This document shows, piece by piece, positions 11,701 through 23,438 of a stretch of 64,000 bases of DNA (position 1 is the stretch's first letter; each line of letters starts with the position of its first letter). The notes beneath the pieces were generated by a model that ran no database searches, was not told where the DNA came from, and saw only the letters and a program-made list of their open reading frames with translations. The stretch covers positions 1-64,000 of the forward strand of contig JAPTJF010000205.1 of assembly GCA_029339195.1 (NCBI GenBank), given 5' to 3'. The stretch comes from Micractinium sp. NFX-FRZ. Lineage: Eukaryota; Chlorophyta; Trebouxiophyceae; Chlorellales; Chlorellaceae. The translations under genes were made by a program, and so were the position numbers.

Positions 11701-12707
11701 GTCATGCGAACGAAGAATTGCAGGCAGCCACAGTGACAATGCACAGGGTGACTGGTCCTCACGCTCCCCACATTAGCCCCTACCCAGCACAACCCTTGGC
11801 CAGTACGCCCAGCGCACCTGCAGCGAAGTGAACACCCCCGGCAGCTCCCTGGGCAGCCGCTCAGCCTCCCGCCCCACCACTTCAGTGGTAGCAGCGATGG
11901 CCAGCTTGGCGGCGACTGCAGGATGGGGCGGTGCACGAGGTGATGAGGTGGGTGGTGAGGTGGGTGCTGTGTTGGGTGCTGGCGACGCCGCAGGCTCCAC
12001 ACAGGTGGCACGGTGAGGCAGGCAACAGGCAGCTGATGACTCAACCGTAGTGCACCTGAGGCACACGCATAGCTCGACTCCAGTTGGTTGAGGTGCGCCC
12101 CCAGGATGTGGGTCAGGTTGCTCCCGTTCTTCATGCCGGGGTGCGGCAGGCCGTCGTACTCAGCCTGCACACGCCGGTAGAGGGCCTGGGTGGCGTCCAA
12201 GTTGGCCGCAAACCCGGGCTGGGCGCTCCACTTGTCCAGCTCCTCCTGGCTGCCGCCGTGCTCCTCAAAGAACACAAACTTGCGCGTGGCCGCAAGTCCC
12301 GCCTGCTTGGGGCCATGGAAGAGGTGTGGCTCAGTGGGGGATGGCGGGGCGCAACAGCAGCCGCGTGGGAGGGAGCATCCTGGGTGGTGCTGCTGCTGCT
12401 GGTGCCGGGGCAGGGATTTGCTGGCGGCAGCACCAAACTACAGGGATCTGTTTGCATGCCAAGTGCTGCACCCATGCAGCCGTACCTTATGGCCGCTGGG
12501 CGCGTTGGCGCCGGCGGGGGCACAGGCGAAGGCGGCTGGCGCAGGTGCAGCAGCAGGGCGCCGGGTGCCGGCCCTGCAGGGGCAGCGGGCAGGAGGTTGG
12601 TTTGCGGGCAGCACCGCCCACCGAAACAGGCCACGCGGGGCCTCGCAACAGCCCGCAGCGGCAGCCGGTCTCCTCACAGCAGCCCTGCAATGCCTCGTTC
12701 GGCCCAT
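8770..12707 (-). CDS. Gene C: orphan protein with C-terminal coiled coil
   Basis: Eight exons in phase: 12707-12486, 12302-12056, 11915-11818, 11290-11058, 10747-10513, 10250-9723, 9489-9283, 9057-8770 (685 residues). The start ATG at 12707 begins an Arg/Ala-rich, Cys-containing N-terminus (1-74) that could be an organelle transit peptide. Residues 75-345 are a mixed, probably globular region containing FEEHGGSQEELDKW and FFTPPEDVHAKC. Residues 420-590 are a coiled coil made of Leu/Gln/Glu/Arg heptads such as EGEVAALQREVARLSAQL. The C-terminal exon carries a basic AKRKAEPDE stretch and reads through to a stop at 8770. I do not recognise the family. It shares the 211-bp interval upstream of its ATG with gene D, so the two may be co-expressed (inference). 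Exon 1 is the least certain part. Confidence 0.7.
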
Positions 12708-12918
12708 CCAACCATGTCGTCAAATTGGGAAGTTTTACAGCGGGCCAAGGTAACGCGGAACGCTGACGACAAAATGCGTTGGGCGCGCGTTCAGCCGGCA
12801 CCTGTGGCCACCTGCTGCGGCCCATGCGGTCCATTGCGTCGTTCCTTCATTGCTTATCAATCTGATCGGCCTCCACACAGCAGCCGGCAGCCTCGCAGTG
12901 CCCCAGCCTTGCTGCGCG
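12708..12918. promoter_or_regulatory. Shared upstream region of divergent genes C and D
   Basis: Only 211 bp separate the two start codons, so both promoters and 5' UTRs must lie here. I see no TATA box. The 50 bp before the D start still resemble the same region of gene B, so part of the B promoter was included in the duplication. Confidence 0.55.
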
Positions 12919-15670
12919 ATGGCGGAGCTGGAGGAGCTGGAGGAGGTGTTGGAGGTGAGGGCCTCCGCCGCGGGCAGCCTCTGGCTCTCTAGCTGGAGGA
13001 CCTCCGCGCCCAGTAACTCGCGGTTCGCCAGCGGCCCGCCTGTTGCCGCCCCCGGCCCGTGACCGCCCGCCTGCCGCTCCCGCCGCAGGCCGTCCCGCCA
13101 GGCCTCATTGCCCTCTGCCCCTTTGCCCTGTAGATGAATTACAACCTGCACGAGCAGCTGCGCCGGAATGATGGGGAGCTGGAGGCGGCGCGCGAGAATT
13201 CGAAGAGGGTTGCACAGGTGAACGCAGGGGTGCGGCGCAGGTGGTGGGTGCACGCCCCGGGTGGCAGGAGATAGCATTTGCTTGGCTGACTTGCAGGGCC
13301 CAGGGCGGCCGAGATCATACAGAGGAGGCTAGCGTGCACCTGGAGGCGGCTGCACGCGCCACGCGGGCTGACCCAAAGAGCCCCCCAGCACACACCCAGC
13401 CTGGACCGCGCTGCACCCTGCTGCACCCACCAACCTGCTGCACCCGCCTGCAGGAGCTGGAGGTGGCACAGAGCAAGGCAGCCGCACTGCTGGCTCGAGG
13501 CAAAGAACAGAGCCTCAACCTGCTGAAGGAGCAGCGTGGACGCTGGAAACTGGAGCAGCAGGTTGCGGCAGCACAGGCGGCGCTGCGGGAGGCTGAGCGA
13601 GCGGCGGCGGCGACGGCAGAGGTGCGGGGCGAAGGTGTGGTTGGGTGGTGAGATACCGGTTGTCTTGGTGCTTGCTGAGGGGATTGAAGCCTGCTGTATA
13701 ACCTACTTATCTTCCATTGCGACCGCCTGCCCCCATGCCTGGTAGCCTGCCTGCCCCCCCAGCCCGCCGGTCCCTCACCAACAAGGTTGGTCACCCATCC
13801 CATGCATCCTTCCTCACAGGACTCGGCAGCTCAGCAGGGCGAGATCGACCGCCTGAAACAAGCGGTGGCGGCGCTGCAGGGGCAGATCAAGGCGGCGGCT
13901 GCTGAGGCGGAGCGCATGCAGGAGGTGGGTCCGGTCGGCACTGGTACAGGATAGCGCCTGCGCTACGCCTTCGCTGGCGAAGTTGAGCTGAAGCTGACCA
14001 GTTGGCGTTGGGGATTTTGATCACACTTTCCTCTCTCTCTCCTTCTGCCTCCCACAGAAAACGGCAGCAGCAGCAGAAGTGGCACAGCAGCAGCGGTGGG
14101 CGGCGGAGCGGCAGGTGCAGCAACTCACGCGGGAGGCCAAGGAGCTGCGGCGCCAGCTGGCAGCGGAAGCGCGCCCCAAAGGCGACGACGAGAACACGCG
14201 GGTGAGGGGTGGGGCAGGGTGGGCCCTTGGGACTGTGCAGGGATTGCGGGATGTTGGGCCTTTTGGCACTGCTGCTCCCCTGCCCTTGTGGAGGCATGAA
14301 TGGCAGCGCTGGCTGGCGGCAACATGCGAAGCAGCTGAGTGCAGCTGCCAGTGACAGCAATGCCCGAGGGCAGAGTTTAACCCGCACCGGTGCCCTTGGC
14401 AGCGCCTGTTGTTTCCATGATGTCCAGCTTGGCCCTCGCAAAGTGGAGAACTTTGCAGCCTCCCTGCTCCCTTGTGCCTGGAAAGCCCGCGGGCAAAGCG
14501 TGGCAACAACAAGCTGCAGAGGCACTTTGCCTCGGCACCACAGCCTGTCCTCAACCCGTGACTGACATGCTCTCAACCCAACCGCGTTGCCCTGCCCCTC
14601 TCATGCAGGCGCAGCTGGAGGCGGCAGGCCTGCGGCGTGAGCTGGAGGCAGAGCAGCGCGAGGCGGCGCGCCTGTGGCGTGAGGTGGAGGAACGCCGGGT
14701 GGCGGAGCGGGCGGCGCAGCAGAGGGCAGAGGCTGCCGAACAGGAGAACAGCAGCCTGCGGGTGCGGCTGCTTGAGGTGGAGCAGCAGGCACAGCAGGCG
14801 CAGCAGCTGCAGCAGCAGGCGCTGCTGGCCCAGTCCCTGCAAGCGGACAGCAAGTGGCCTGCGACAAAGTCAGGTCGCATGAACACGGCCAAGGAGATCG
14901 TGAGCAGCGTCAGCGGCGCCAAGCTCGTCGGCCCCCTGGACAACAAACGCTACAAGATCCGCGCGCAGTTTGCGGCTCCCAGCGGCAGCACCTACCTGGA
15001 GCTGAGCAGCGGCAAGGGCGACGCCCTGGTGAGCCGGCTTGTGCCGCTGCCCCCTGCTGGCTGCGCGTGCTTCTGGCTTTCCCTTGAAAGCTGAGCGTGT
15101 GCGCTTGCAGAGTACTTGTTGGGTGCTTGTTGGGTGCTGCATTCTCCGGCCGGATGCTCGCAACAGCCTGCACTTTGCCTTTGCGCTGCCCCTCCATGTG
15201 CATGCAAGCACTGAGCACCGCCAGAAGCCGTTTGGGTCCATCGGTGGTGGCTAGGTGTTGCTGACAAGCCCCGCCTGCCTGCTGCTGTTCCTGCCCATTG
15301 TCTGCAGGTGCGGGCCATCAATCAGACAGTGGCACCTTTTGAGAACACCAGCTCTGATGTGGCCGTGTGGTGGCGCGTGGTGGTGGTGCTGCGGGCCGCC
15401 ACCCGCTTCCCGCTGACCTTTGAAGTCGTGGCGCTGCCCCGCGGCAAAGGGCAGGTCGGCGTCACTGGCTTCTTTGTGTTCATGCGGGAGGGCGAGGTGG
15501 CAGCCATCGAGGCGGACGAGGCGGCTGCCAAGGCGTGGAACAAGGGGATGACGCAGCTGGTCAGCCTGCAGAACGGGGAGACTGTGTCGCACCGGCTGCA
15601 GAAGATGGCCATGGTGGACGCCAGCGAGGTGGCCACAGTGGATGCCAGCGAGGTGGCCACGGACGACTGA
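12919..15670 (+). CDS. Gene D: coiled-coil protein, inverted paralogue of gene B
   Basis: Seven exons in phase: 12919-12954, 13134-13217, 13454-13621, 13820-13924, 14058-14201, 14609-15028, 15308-15670 (439 residues). Residues 1-130 repeat the coiled coil of gene B almost word for word, for example GEIDRLKQAVAALQGQIKAA. Residues 132-260 continue as a Glu/Arg/Gln-rich coiled coil. Residues 265-425 are a compact domain absent from B, with GPLDNKRYKIRAQFAAPSGS, a hydrophobic VAVWWRVVVVL strand and GVTGFFVFMREGEVAAIEAD; it looks beta-rich. The end is a short tandem repeat, VDASEVAT twice, then DD. I recognise no family for the C-terminal domain. D is divergent from C and convergent with E. Confidence 0.8.
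13021..13965 (+). repeat. Right arm of the inverted duplication (gene D copy)
   Basis: Reverse-complement match to 6790-7733, covering intron 1 (part), exons 2-4, introns 2-3 and the start of intron 4. Intron lengths are conserved (236 and 198 bp), and long intron stretches differ by only a few bases, which points to a recent copy or ongoing gene conversion. Confidence 0.8.
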
Positions 15671-17332
15671 GGCGGGCAGGGCAGTGCAGCGCAGCAGCAG
15701 CGCAGCACAGCACAGGGCAGCAGCAGTCCCGCTCTGGAATGATACCTCTCCTGTTTCCTTTGCGTACCCCATATCTCCTGTGTGGCAGTGAGCAGTGCAT
15801 AGCCGAGAAGGCTAGGGGTTACATGTGGCAAGGCAGGAGAGGGATAGTGAGGGTGGGTGCATCACCAGAGGCACAACACCGAACTTTACCCTGCCCCCAT
15901 GCACCCACGTGAGGCAGAGGGGCCGCAGCTGGACCTGGGTTATGTCTTTCCGACGGCGGTCGTCATAAGCGGCAGCAAGGGTGCACCCAAGCGTGTGCTA
16001 TCCTTGTTCATGCCGCTCTGGACACTCGCTGCAGGTTGCTTGTGTGTGTGTGCCTGCTCGTCTCCCCCGCCATGTCCTGCTATCACTGGTGGCAGCCTGT
16101 TGGCCCGATCCTGCCTTACCGCCCCCACTTGCAACCAATAGTACCTGCCTTCCTAGCAGCGCGTCTCCCCAACCTTGTGGACCTCCCTTCCATTTTCAAA
16201 TCGTCCGAAACGAGCATCACAGCACCTTGGCTTGACAAGAACGAAGCAACACTTTGCGTGCTGTCCCAAGGGTGCCAAGCTGGCGGCAGGCTCTCCCAAT
16301 GCGCCCGCATCAGTGAGAAACCCCTGGGCTGCTGCCCCAGGATTTGCAGCACCCATTAGTGTATAGCACAACAGTTCCCTGGCAGCAGCTTGGCAGCAGC
16401 ACCTGTAAGAGCGTCAGCAACAGCACAACAGGCAGCCGCACGCAGGCCCCGTGGCAGCTTCGGCCAGCCAGGGAGACGAGTAGGCACCAGGCGGAATGCA
16501 GCACGGATAGGCCTGCCGACACCAATAGCAGCTGCTGCAGCACGAGCAGCGCAAGCTCAGCGCCGCTATGGGTGCTTCAGACTTTGGTATTGCGACTCGG
16601 CTTGTTGGGACTTGTTTCCTTGAACGGTGCTGGGCACGGCATGACTCTAAAGTCGGCTTGCTCTTCACGCATGACTCGCCTGATTGCTTTCCACTGAACC
16701 TACGCCCTCCTTTGCCCAGCCCGGATCGAGCTCACAACTGAGCCAGACGGCGGAAACACAGAACGCCAGGCTGACGCTTCATACCGCCAGGTGCACTCGC
16801 AAGCAGCTGGCGAGCGGGTCAAGGTGGGGCGTGTCAGCAATCGTACCAGGGGCCCCCAAAAATCATGTGCCATACAGGTGGCTGCAACCGGCCGGCCCTG
16901 CGGCGGAGGGGTGGGTGCTCATCATGAAATGGGCCCGGCTCATCATTGGGCAGCTGCGCTTGGTTGTGGCGGGCGCAGGGCGGGTTTCACATGAGCTCGG
17001 GCTGCATACTGCCTGCCTCTGCTCACCAGTGAATTCTACGCAGTCATGAAAGGCCCACTTCGGTCTGTGCCGCCACATATATCCAGCACGGGGTGCGTGC
17101 GGCCTGACTTTCCCACTGTTAAGGAAGTCGTGATCAGCGCTTGCGCGAGGCCTCGACCTTGCATGCCTTTTGAGGGTGTCGATTCATGCAGACCTGTTGG
17201 GAACTTTCAAAGCTCACGCTGTGAGTGACATCACATCCAAGCAGCAAACAGCAAGCAGTGTTGGGCAAGGACTTTGCTAGAACATCAAGATTGGTCATTG
17301 GGTTGTGCCCTCTGCATGAGCATCCCCTTTCC
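15671..17332. other. Intergenic region between convergent genes D and E
   Basis: About 1.66 kb containing only the 3' flanks of D and E. Reading both strands, I see short open frames with no splice-supported coding sequence, no tRNA and no clear repeat. Confidence 0.5.
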
Positions 17333-20300
17333 CTACGCTCGTGTGCAATTCGCACGGCCAAGCAGTTGCAGGCCGTTGCTGCAGTCGGTGAAGAGTCGGC
17401 TGACAGCGCGCACGGTGGGCTTGGGGAACTGCAAGGACAGAATGCGAGAAGGTGGGTCAGCGCACCAATGGAAGTGTGCCTGGCAGAGCAGGAGCTGTAT
17501 AATAGCAGCGTGTCATGCACGTTGCACAATTGACGGCACCAGCAAGAACAAGAGTAAATTCAGCAGCAACAGCGTGGCTCTGGGATTACCCTCACCTTGC
17601 GGGCGGTCATGCTGCAGGCCTCGGAAAGCGGGTGTGCAAAGGAGGGCAGCGGGCGCGCCAGCGCAGAGCTGCACAGGTGGCGCTGCCATGCTGGCGGCAG
17701 ACTGCCATCGGCAGTGGAACCCTCGCTGCTGGCGGGTTGCCCGAATGCCACATCCTTGGACACATACATGCGCTGTGCGCCTGCAAGGGGATGGCAAGCA
17801 GGATTGAGGGTGACACACTGGTAGCAGTAAATCTGTGCAGCAGCGGGCAAGCAGCCAAACAGCCTTGGTGGAAAGCAGCTGCACGGCTGGTGGCTCCCAC
17901 TTTCTCTCTTCTGTGAACAGTCTCTGCCTAACCTGCGATGGCGTCGCTCGAGTTACAGCCCTTGTCCTCGCCGCGTGCCTTGTGGATCAGGCTGGGCCGC
18001 ACCTCCCAAGACCTGTGAAGCACGGGAGGGCGGGGGGCGCATGTCGTGCGTCTGGCTTGGAAAGGGCAGAGGGTGTGCAGTAGCTTTGTGGTTGACGCCT
18101 AGATACAGCTGGTCCATTGGCAGATCAAGCGCATGCTCCCGCCCTCTGTTTGCACCCTTAACTAGTAGGTGTCAAGGTGAGCAGATCACCATCCTGGATC
18201 ACCTGTACGACTTGGGGTGGGGCCCGCCAGCGCTCCAGTCTACCGCCACAATGCCGTCGATGTGGCAGCTGCTCTCGTCGTCGAGCCTCTTGGATGCCAG
18301 CAGGGTGGGGATGTAGTGCTGCAGGGTGTGTGCGGAGCAGGCGGCAGGGCAGCAGTTGGCATTTGTGGGGGGCCATGTGGCAGTTGTGCAAGCAAACGGG
18401 TGTGGCGCTGGCTGACAGCAGTGCACAGCAACGGCACAGAGTGGCGCCCATCACCCCAACACCCCCCGCCTGCCCCCATGCCGCGCCCCGTCTCCTCTTG
18501 CCCCTCAACCACGTGCTGCCTGCAGTCTCACCTCATCTGAGAAGCAGTCACGCCACCGCTTGTAGTCGCCATCCCAGGCATTCTTGCAATACTCCTCAAA
18601 CCTGCCGGCGGCAGCAAGAGGAAACTCATGAGGGACTCGTGAGAAGCTCGTCGGCTTGGCTGAGCATGCTAGCGCATCTCGCTCAGCACGGTAGCACAAA
18701 TGCATGGCCTCCCTACTTGGGTGTGTTGCGTGCACATGCAGCGAACAACTACCTACTCGCCACCACCATCCCCATGCACGTCAACCATGAATGGTGCCGG
18801 GTTTTCTTTCTTCCTTCCTTCCTTCCTTACGGGCTGGCATCCCTCGTCTCCACCCCACTCACCGCCTGTACACCTCCACATCCTGCAGCACCACCTCCAC
18901 GTGCCGCCGGATGAGCCCAAACCACTGGCTGCTCTTGCGCCAGTGCCAGGACTTGAGGGTGGCGCTCTGCAGGCAGCACGCAGGGGCGGGAGGTCAAGGT
19001 GCGTCAGGCTGATCTGGCAGGGGAGGCGGGTGAGCAGGGCTGCTGACAGGGGCACAGGAAGGGCATGTCAGGGGCATGGAGGAGGCCGCAGCAAGTAACT
19101 CGAGGGAACGGCATGCAAGAGGAGCGAGGGTTCCGTGCATCTTGAACCCTCTCACAAAACAAACACAGCTTCCCTCCCAGAATATGTCTCGGGTCTCGTC
19201 TCACCGTCATGCGCCAGCTCCAGCGCCGCGTGTCGGTGGGGGCAGAGTGGCGGCACAGGTTGATGCGCGACTTGCTCTCCGCCAGCAGCTGCTGGTAGAA
19301 GGTGAGGGGGTCGTAGAGCGGGATGTCGCTCTCGCTCAGCAGCACAAACCTGCGGGGGTGGTGGTGGCGGGGGCGGTCGGGGTGGTTGTCGGATGGGAGG
19401 CCAAAGGCCAGAGAGGCGAGGGAGGTGAGCGGGCACATACTTGGGAAGGTGCATACTAGCAGGCAGTGGCCCCGCAGCTGTACCTGGTTTCCTCACAACC
19501 CGCTACAGCACGGCACACAACGTAGACACAGCAGTCTGCGCTTGCCCGCCCCCGTCAGCCGGCCCCCGCTCACCGCTCGTTCAGGGGGTCCCGGTACGCC
19601 TCCCACAGCAGGTTGCGGGTGGCCTCCACCAGCTGCAGGGACAGGGGGCAGGCACGACAAGAGGCAGGGTTCGAAGCACAGGTCGGACCACAGCAGTGGC
19701 AGGTTCCTTCCGTCCTTCCTACCTCCCTTGGCGGTGCGCTAGTGCACAGGATGCCAGCAAATGTAGCACACGTGTGAGCGGCAGCTCCCAAGCCAGCCCC
19801 CAGCCACCCCACACGTAACATTATTCACATGCGTGCACTGCATGGGCATCCCAGGACGGGCCCCAGCTGCCCACCTGGTGGGTGCCCCACTCGGGCTGCA
19901 GCCTGTCTGTGATGAGCCGGCCCCGGAACAGGTCGGGCAGGTCGGCATCTGCAGGAGGCAGGGGACGGGAGGAGGAGGGGCGCAGAGCATGTGGGATGAG
20001 TGGGTTGCAGGTATACATGGTTGACGGCTGCCAGTCAGGCGGGGGCACGCCGGCAGCCTTGCAAGGAAGGCAGGCCCCCAGCCAGCTCCCGGGCTGCCAG
20101 CAGCTGCTCGCTGATGGGCGTGGCGGGGTGGGCCGCAAGGGCCGCAGGCGGCGTGCCCGAGCAACCCCAATTCGCCACGCCTGTCAGCGAGCAGCTGCTT
20201 GCGGTACGGGAGCTGGCGCAGGGCCATGACGCAGCAGGTGAGCTTGTGGGCTGGGGCCATGAGGCAACGGATGAGCTCAAGCCTGCAAGGGCTCCCAAGA

Positions 20301-22671
20301 GGGTGAGGCCCCCGCAGGCAGCACCCTACCACCGGCCGAGTCACCTGTGATGTTAGGCGGCGCGTGGATGTAGACGCTGAACAGATGCTGCTGCGCAATC
20401 AGGCTGCTGTTGCTGGCTGCACTGGGCAGCGGCTGCCCAGATGCCGCGTCCCAGCCGCACGCCTCTGCCACCGCCTCTGGCCGTTGCTGCTCCTGCTGCT
20501 TCTGCTGCGTGCCCGCCTTTGTCTGGCCGTCCTTTTCCTGGAGCCGTCGCCCTCCCATTACCAGCTCCACCTTCGGGCCAGGGCCAGGGCTGGGCGCCTC
20601 CGTGCTCTGGCAGAGGGCGGCATGCAGCTGCGCAGCGGGCAGCTGGTCACGGGCTGCACAAGGTCACAAGCACAGAGGGTCGGCAAAGCGAAGGCAGCGT
20701 GTTCAGCCTCAATCAAGCATGGCGTATGTTTCCTGATAAGAGGAGCAGGCACAGCACCTTGTGTACTGCATACGAACCCAAATTCCACTGCCCCGTTCTC
20801 GCCCCCTGCTGGCGTCCCCTCCTCCTCCCCCTTCCCTCCCCCAGCGGTCATGCTCACCGGCCTCGAACCAGCGCTGCCACACTTGGTGGTGGTGGAGGTC
20901 GCCCCGAGTGAGGAAGAGGAGGGCCACCTTGGGCAGGCGCAGCGCCTGTGGGGAGGCAGCGGGGAGGAAAGTGGCAGGTCGGATCCGAGGTCAAGATGAG
21001 GACGCCTGGGCGGGCGGGCGGTTGGAGGCGAGTTGTGCGCAGCAGGCAGCGCTGGGCAAAAGATGATGCTGAGGCAGACGCTTGGGATGGGAGGTGGGCA
21101 GACATGAGGAGGCAATGGCTGCACCTGCCATGCAGGGCAGCAAGGAGGAGACGCGGTGATGCACCCCAGTCACACCTTTGCCATGCAAGTCTGCTTACAA
21201 AGTTGCCGCTCATGCAGCAGCATGCCACCTGTCGGTGCGCACCTGGGCACAGGCATCACTGCTGCTGTCAGCCACCTCTGGCAGCTTGAGCACAGCCCTG
21301 CAGGCAGGTCGGGCGATGATGCACATGGGGATGCACTGCGTCAGCAGTGGCGCTGGCTGGGCTTACTGCTAAGCAGGGAAAGAGGCAGGCAGGACAGCGC
21401 GGGCAGGCTGGGAACGAGCAGTTTCAGTGGAGGAATGATGGCAGGCAGGCGGCTGCTGCCAAAGGGCCAGGAGACAGAATGGAGCTGGCCGTACAGATTC
21501 TGCGTACAAATGGCAGGGCAGCTGAGGTGGGCCCGAACGAATGCATCCCACACCCCCCTACCCTACTAACCTGTGAGGCTCGGGCGGCGGCGGAGGCGGG
21601 GCCTCCTGCTGGGCTGGCTGCCTTGCTGCCTCCGCTGGTGCTGGTGCTGCTGCTGCTGCTGCTGCGTTCAGCCCTTTGTCAAACTTGCCGCCGCCAGCCC
21701 CACCGCTGCCAGCCATGCTGCTGAGCACGCTGTCCGTCGCAGCAGCCAGGGCGCCGCCCAGCGCCGACCCCATCTCTTTGAGCTGCGACACCAGGTCTGC
21801 CGGCCGCTCCTCTGCTGCCTTGAGCACAGCATCCACGCGCGCGGCAGCGGCGGCCTCCTGCGCCTCAGAGCCGCCCCCGCCGGCGCCGCCCTGGCTCTTG
21901 CTGGCAGCGGCTGTGGCTCTGCCGTTGGTCGCGTTGGCCTCCACTAGCTGTGCATTGAGCAAAAAGGTGCTGTGCCCCTCCCCCTCGGGGCTGCCCACAC
22001 GGCTGACCTGCGGGGAGGGCAGCGGGCACGCGGGAGGGAAGCGGGTGTGAGGAGGAGTCGGGCGAATCGCATCAGCTGCTCACGAGCTTCGTGCGTCTCT
22101 TGCACCAGGCTACCGTACTGCACCCAAATCAACAGCCTGGCGCCCCCCGACTGCAAGGCCCTCTACCGACCCACCCCGTCACCAGCCGCCCACCTCCACC
22201 GACAGCGTCGTGCTGTTCAGGCGCTTCAGCAGCAGCTGCTGCTGCCCGTCTGCGTCGCTCAGCGGCAGGCCGCGCCGCCAGGCCGCCACGCCTTGGAAGA
22301 GCCACACACAGTTGGCGGCCAGCACCAGGCTGAGCAGCAGCAGCAGGGTGTTGCGCATGGGGCGGTGGCGCCCAAGGCGCTCCAAAAGGTTGTCACCAGA
22401 TGGCTGCAGGGCGGCAGGGGGGAGGCGCGCTGCATGCAAGCGTGAGAGCGGGGGTTGCGGGAAGACGGGGGGAAGGTGGGCAGGTGCTAGCAAGGGCATT
22501 GAGGGCCGGCATGGTGGGTGCAGTAGCAGCGGCAGCAGCAGTTCGCAACATTGACCAAGGCTGCACCTGTGCACGGTTGAGGGCGGGGTTGGAGAGGGAG
22601 CGAGGCAGCAAGGGCTCCAGGCGGTGCTGGCCTTTGGGGGGCGACCGCGGCTTGAGCGGCGGCGGCTGCAT
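17333..22671 (-). CDS. Gene E: GT14/DUF266-type glycosyltransferase (core-2/I-branching-like)
   Basis: Fifteen exons in phase: 22671-22567, 22403-22194, 22007-21571, 21297-21243, 20945-20858, 20653-20345, 19948-19875, 19632-19574, 19349-19205, 18966-18863, 18601-18532, 18318-18203, 18012-17933, 17780-17596, 17428-17333 (710 residues). It is a type II Golgi membrane protein: short cytoplasmic tail, membrane segment at about 53-75 (TLLLLLSLVLAANCVWLF), then an Ala/Pro-rich stem. The catalytic domain starts near 270 with KVALLFLTRG. Family hallmarks follow: LSESDIPLYDP (about 450-460), HWRKSSQWF (about 502-510), and C-F-S-DEHYIPTLL after the last conserved Cys. The plant family is thought to add sugars to glycoproteins or wall glycans; donor and acceptor are unknown here. 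It is the divergent paralogue of gene F. Confidence 0.88.
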
Positions 22672-23438
22672 GCTGGCAACCCCCGTCAGGGGCTAAGCAC
22701 AACCAATCCTGCCCACTGACCCCTGCAGCGAAGCAGATCAGCCGTGCAGTTGAACAGGCTCAAATGGTGGGTGCAGTGGGTTAGACCGTGCGGGTTGACC
22801 AGCGCTGGGCAGGCGGCCACAGGGCGGCGAGCGGGCACCCTTCGGTTCCCGCCGCCGCCGGTGGGGGCGAGTTGCGCACCCAACTGCGGCCTGCTCCCCC
22901 TCCCACCTGCTGCGTCCCCAAGCACCTTGATCTGACGTTACAGTGCTCCACACGCCGTGCCAAGAGCAGCGAGCCGGGCAGCGGGCCGTTCTGCGCCGAG
23001 CTAGCTCGCGCAGTGCGACCGCTGTGTGCAGCGCCCCTTCCAGCAGAGCAAGGCTTGCAGAAATAGAAAGGGAGAGCGCCAACAGCGGGCTCGGCTACGA
23101 GCCAGCGCTGCGTGGCGGGCACGCTGGGGAGGAAGGTGGGTCTGGTGCTTCCTTGGACCGTGCTACACCGCGCAAAATCGCTTGAGGGGTCTACGTGGGC
23201 GTCAGGGAAACATAAACCAGTCGCCGGTGAACCGAGGAAGCGAGCAGGCACCGCCAGTATTTGTCTGCACGCTGCCTCTTACGCCTGGCCCCGGCATTGG
23301 CATATCAAGTGATCGGACAGGTAGCGAAATACAGCGAGCAGGCCTCCACCGCCCAGCAACGCCCTCGGGCTCCTCGGCTGCGGCTGCGTTCGGCGCTCTG
23401 ACCTGACTCGCTCCCCTTCATCGGGCAGCGCAGGCGGC
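22672..23438. promoter_or_regulatory. Shared upstream region of divergent glycosyltransferase genes E and F
   Basis: 767 bp between the start codons of two paralogues transcribed away from each other. It must contain both promoters. No TATA box or repeated operator-like motif is obvious, and I see no short gene inside it. Confidence 0.5.

Noticed and set aside
12131..12634. Alternative first exon of gene C starting MACFGGRCC
   Set aside because: Ends in phase 2, which does not fit the next exon; the frame starting at 12707 fits phase 0.
19660..19690. tRNA-like T-loop motif (GGTTCGAA)
   Set aside because: No acceptor or anticodon stem around it; lies in an intron of gene E. No tRNA was found on either strand.
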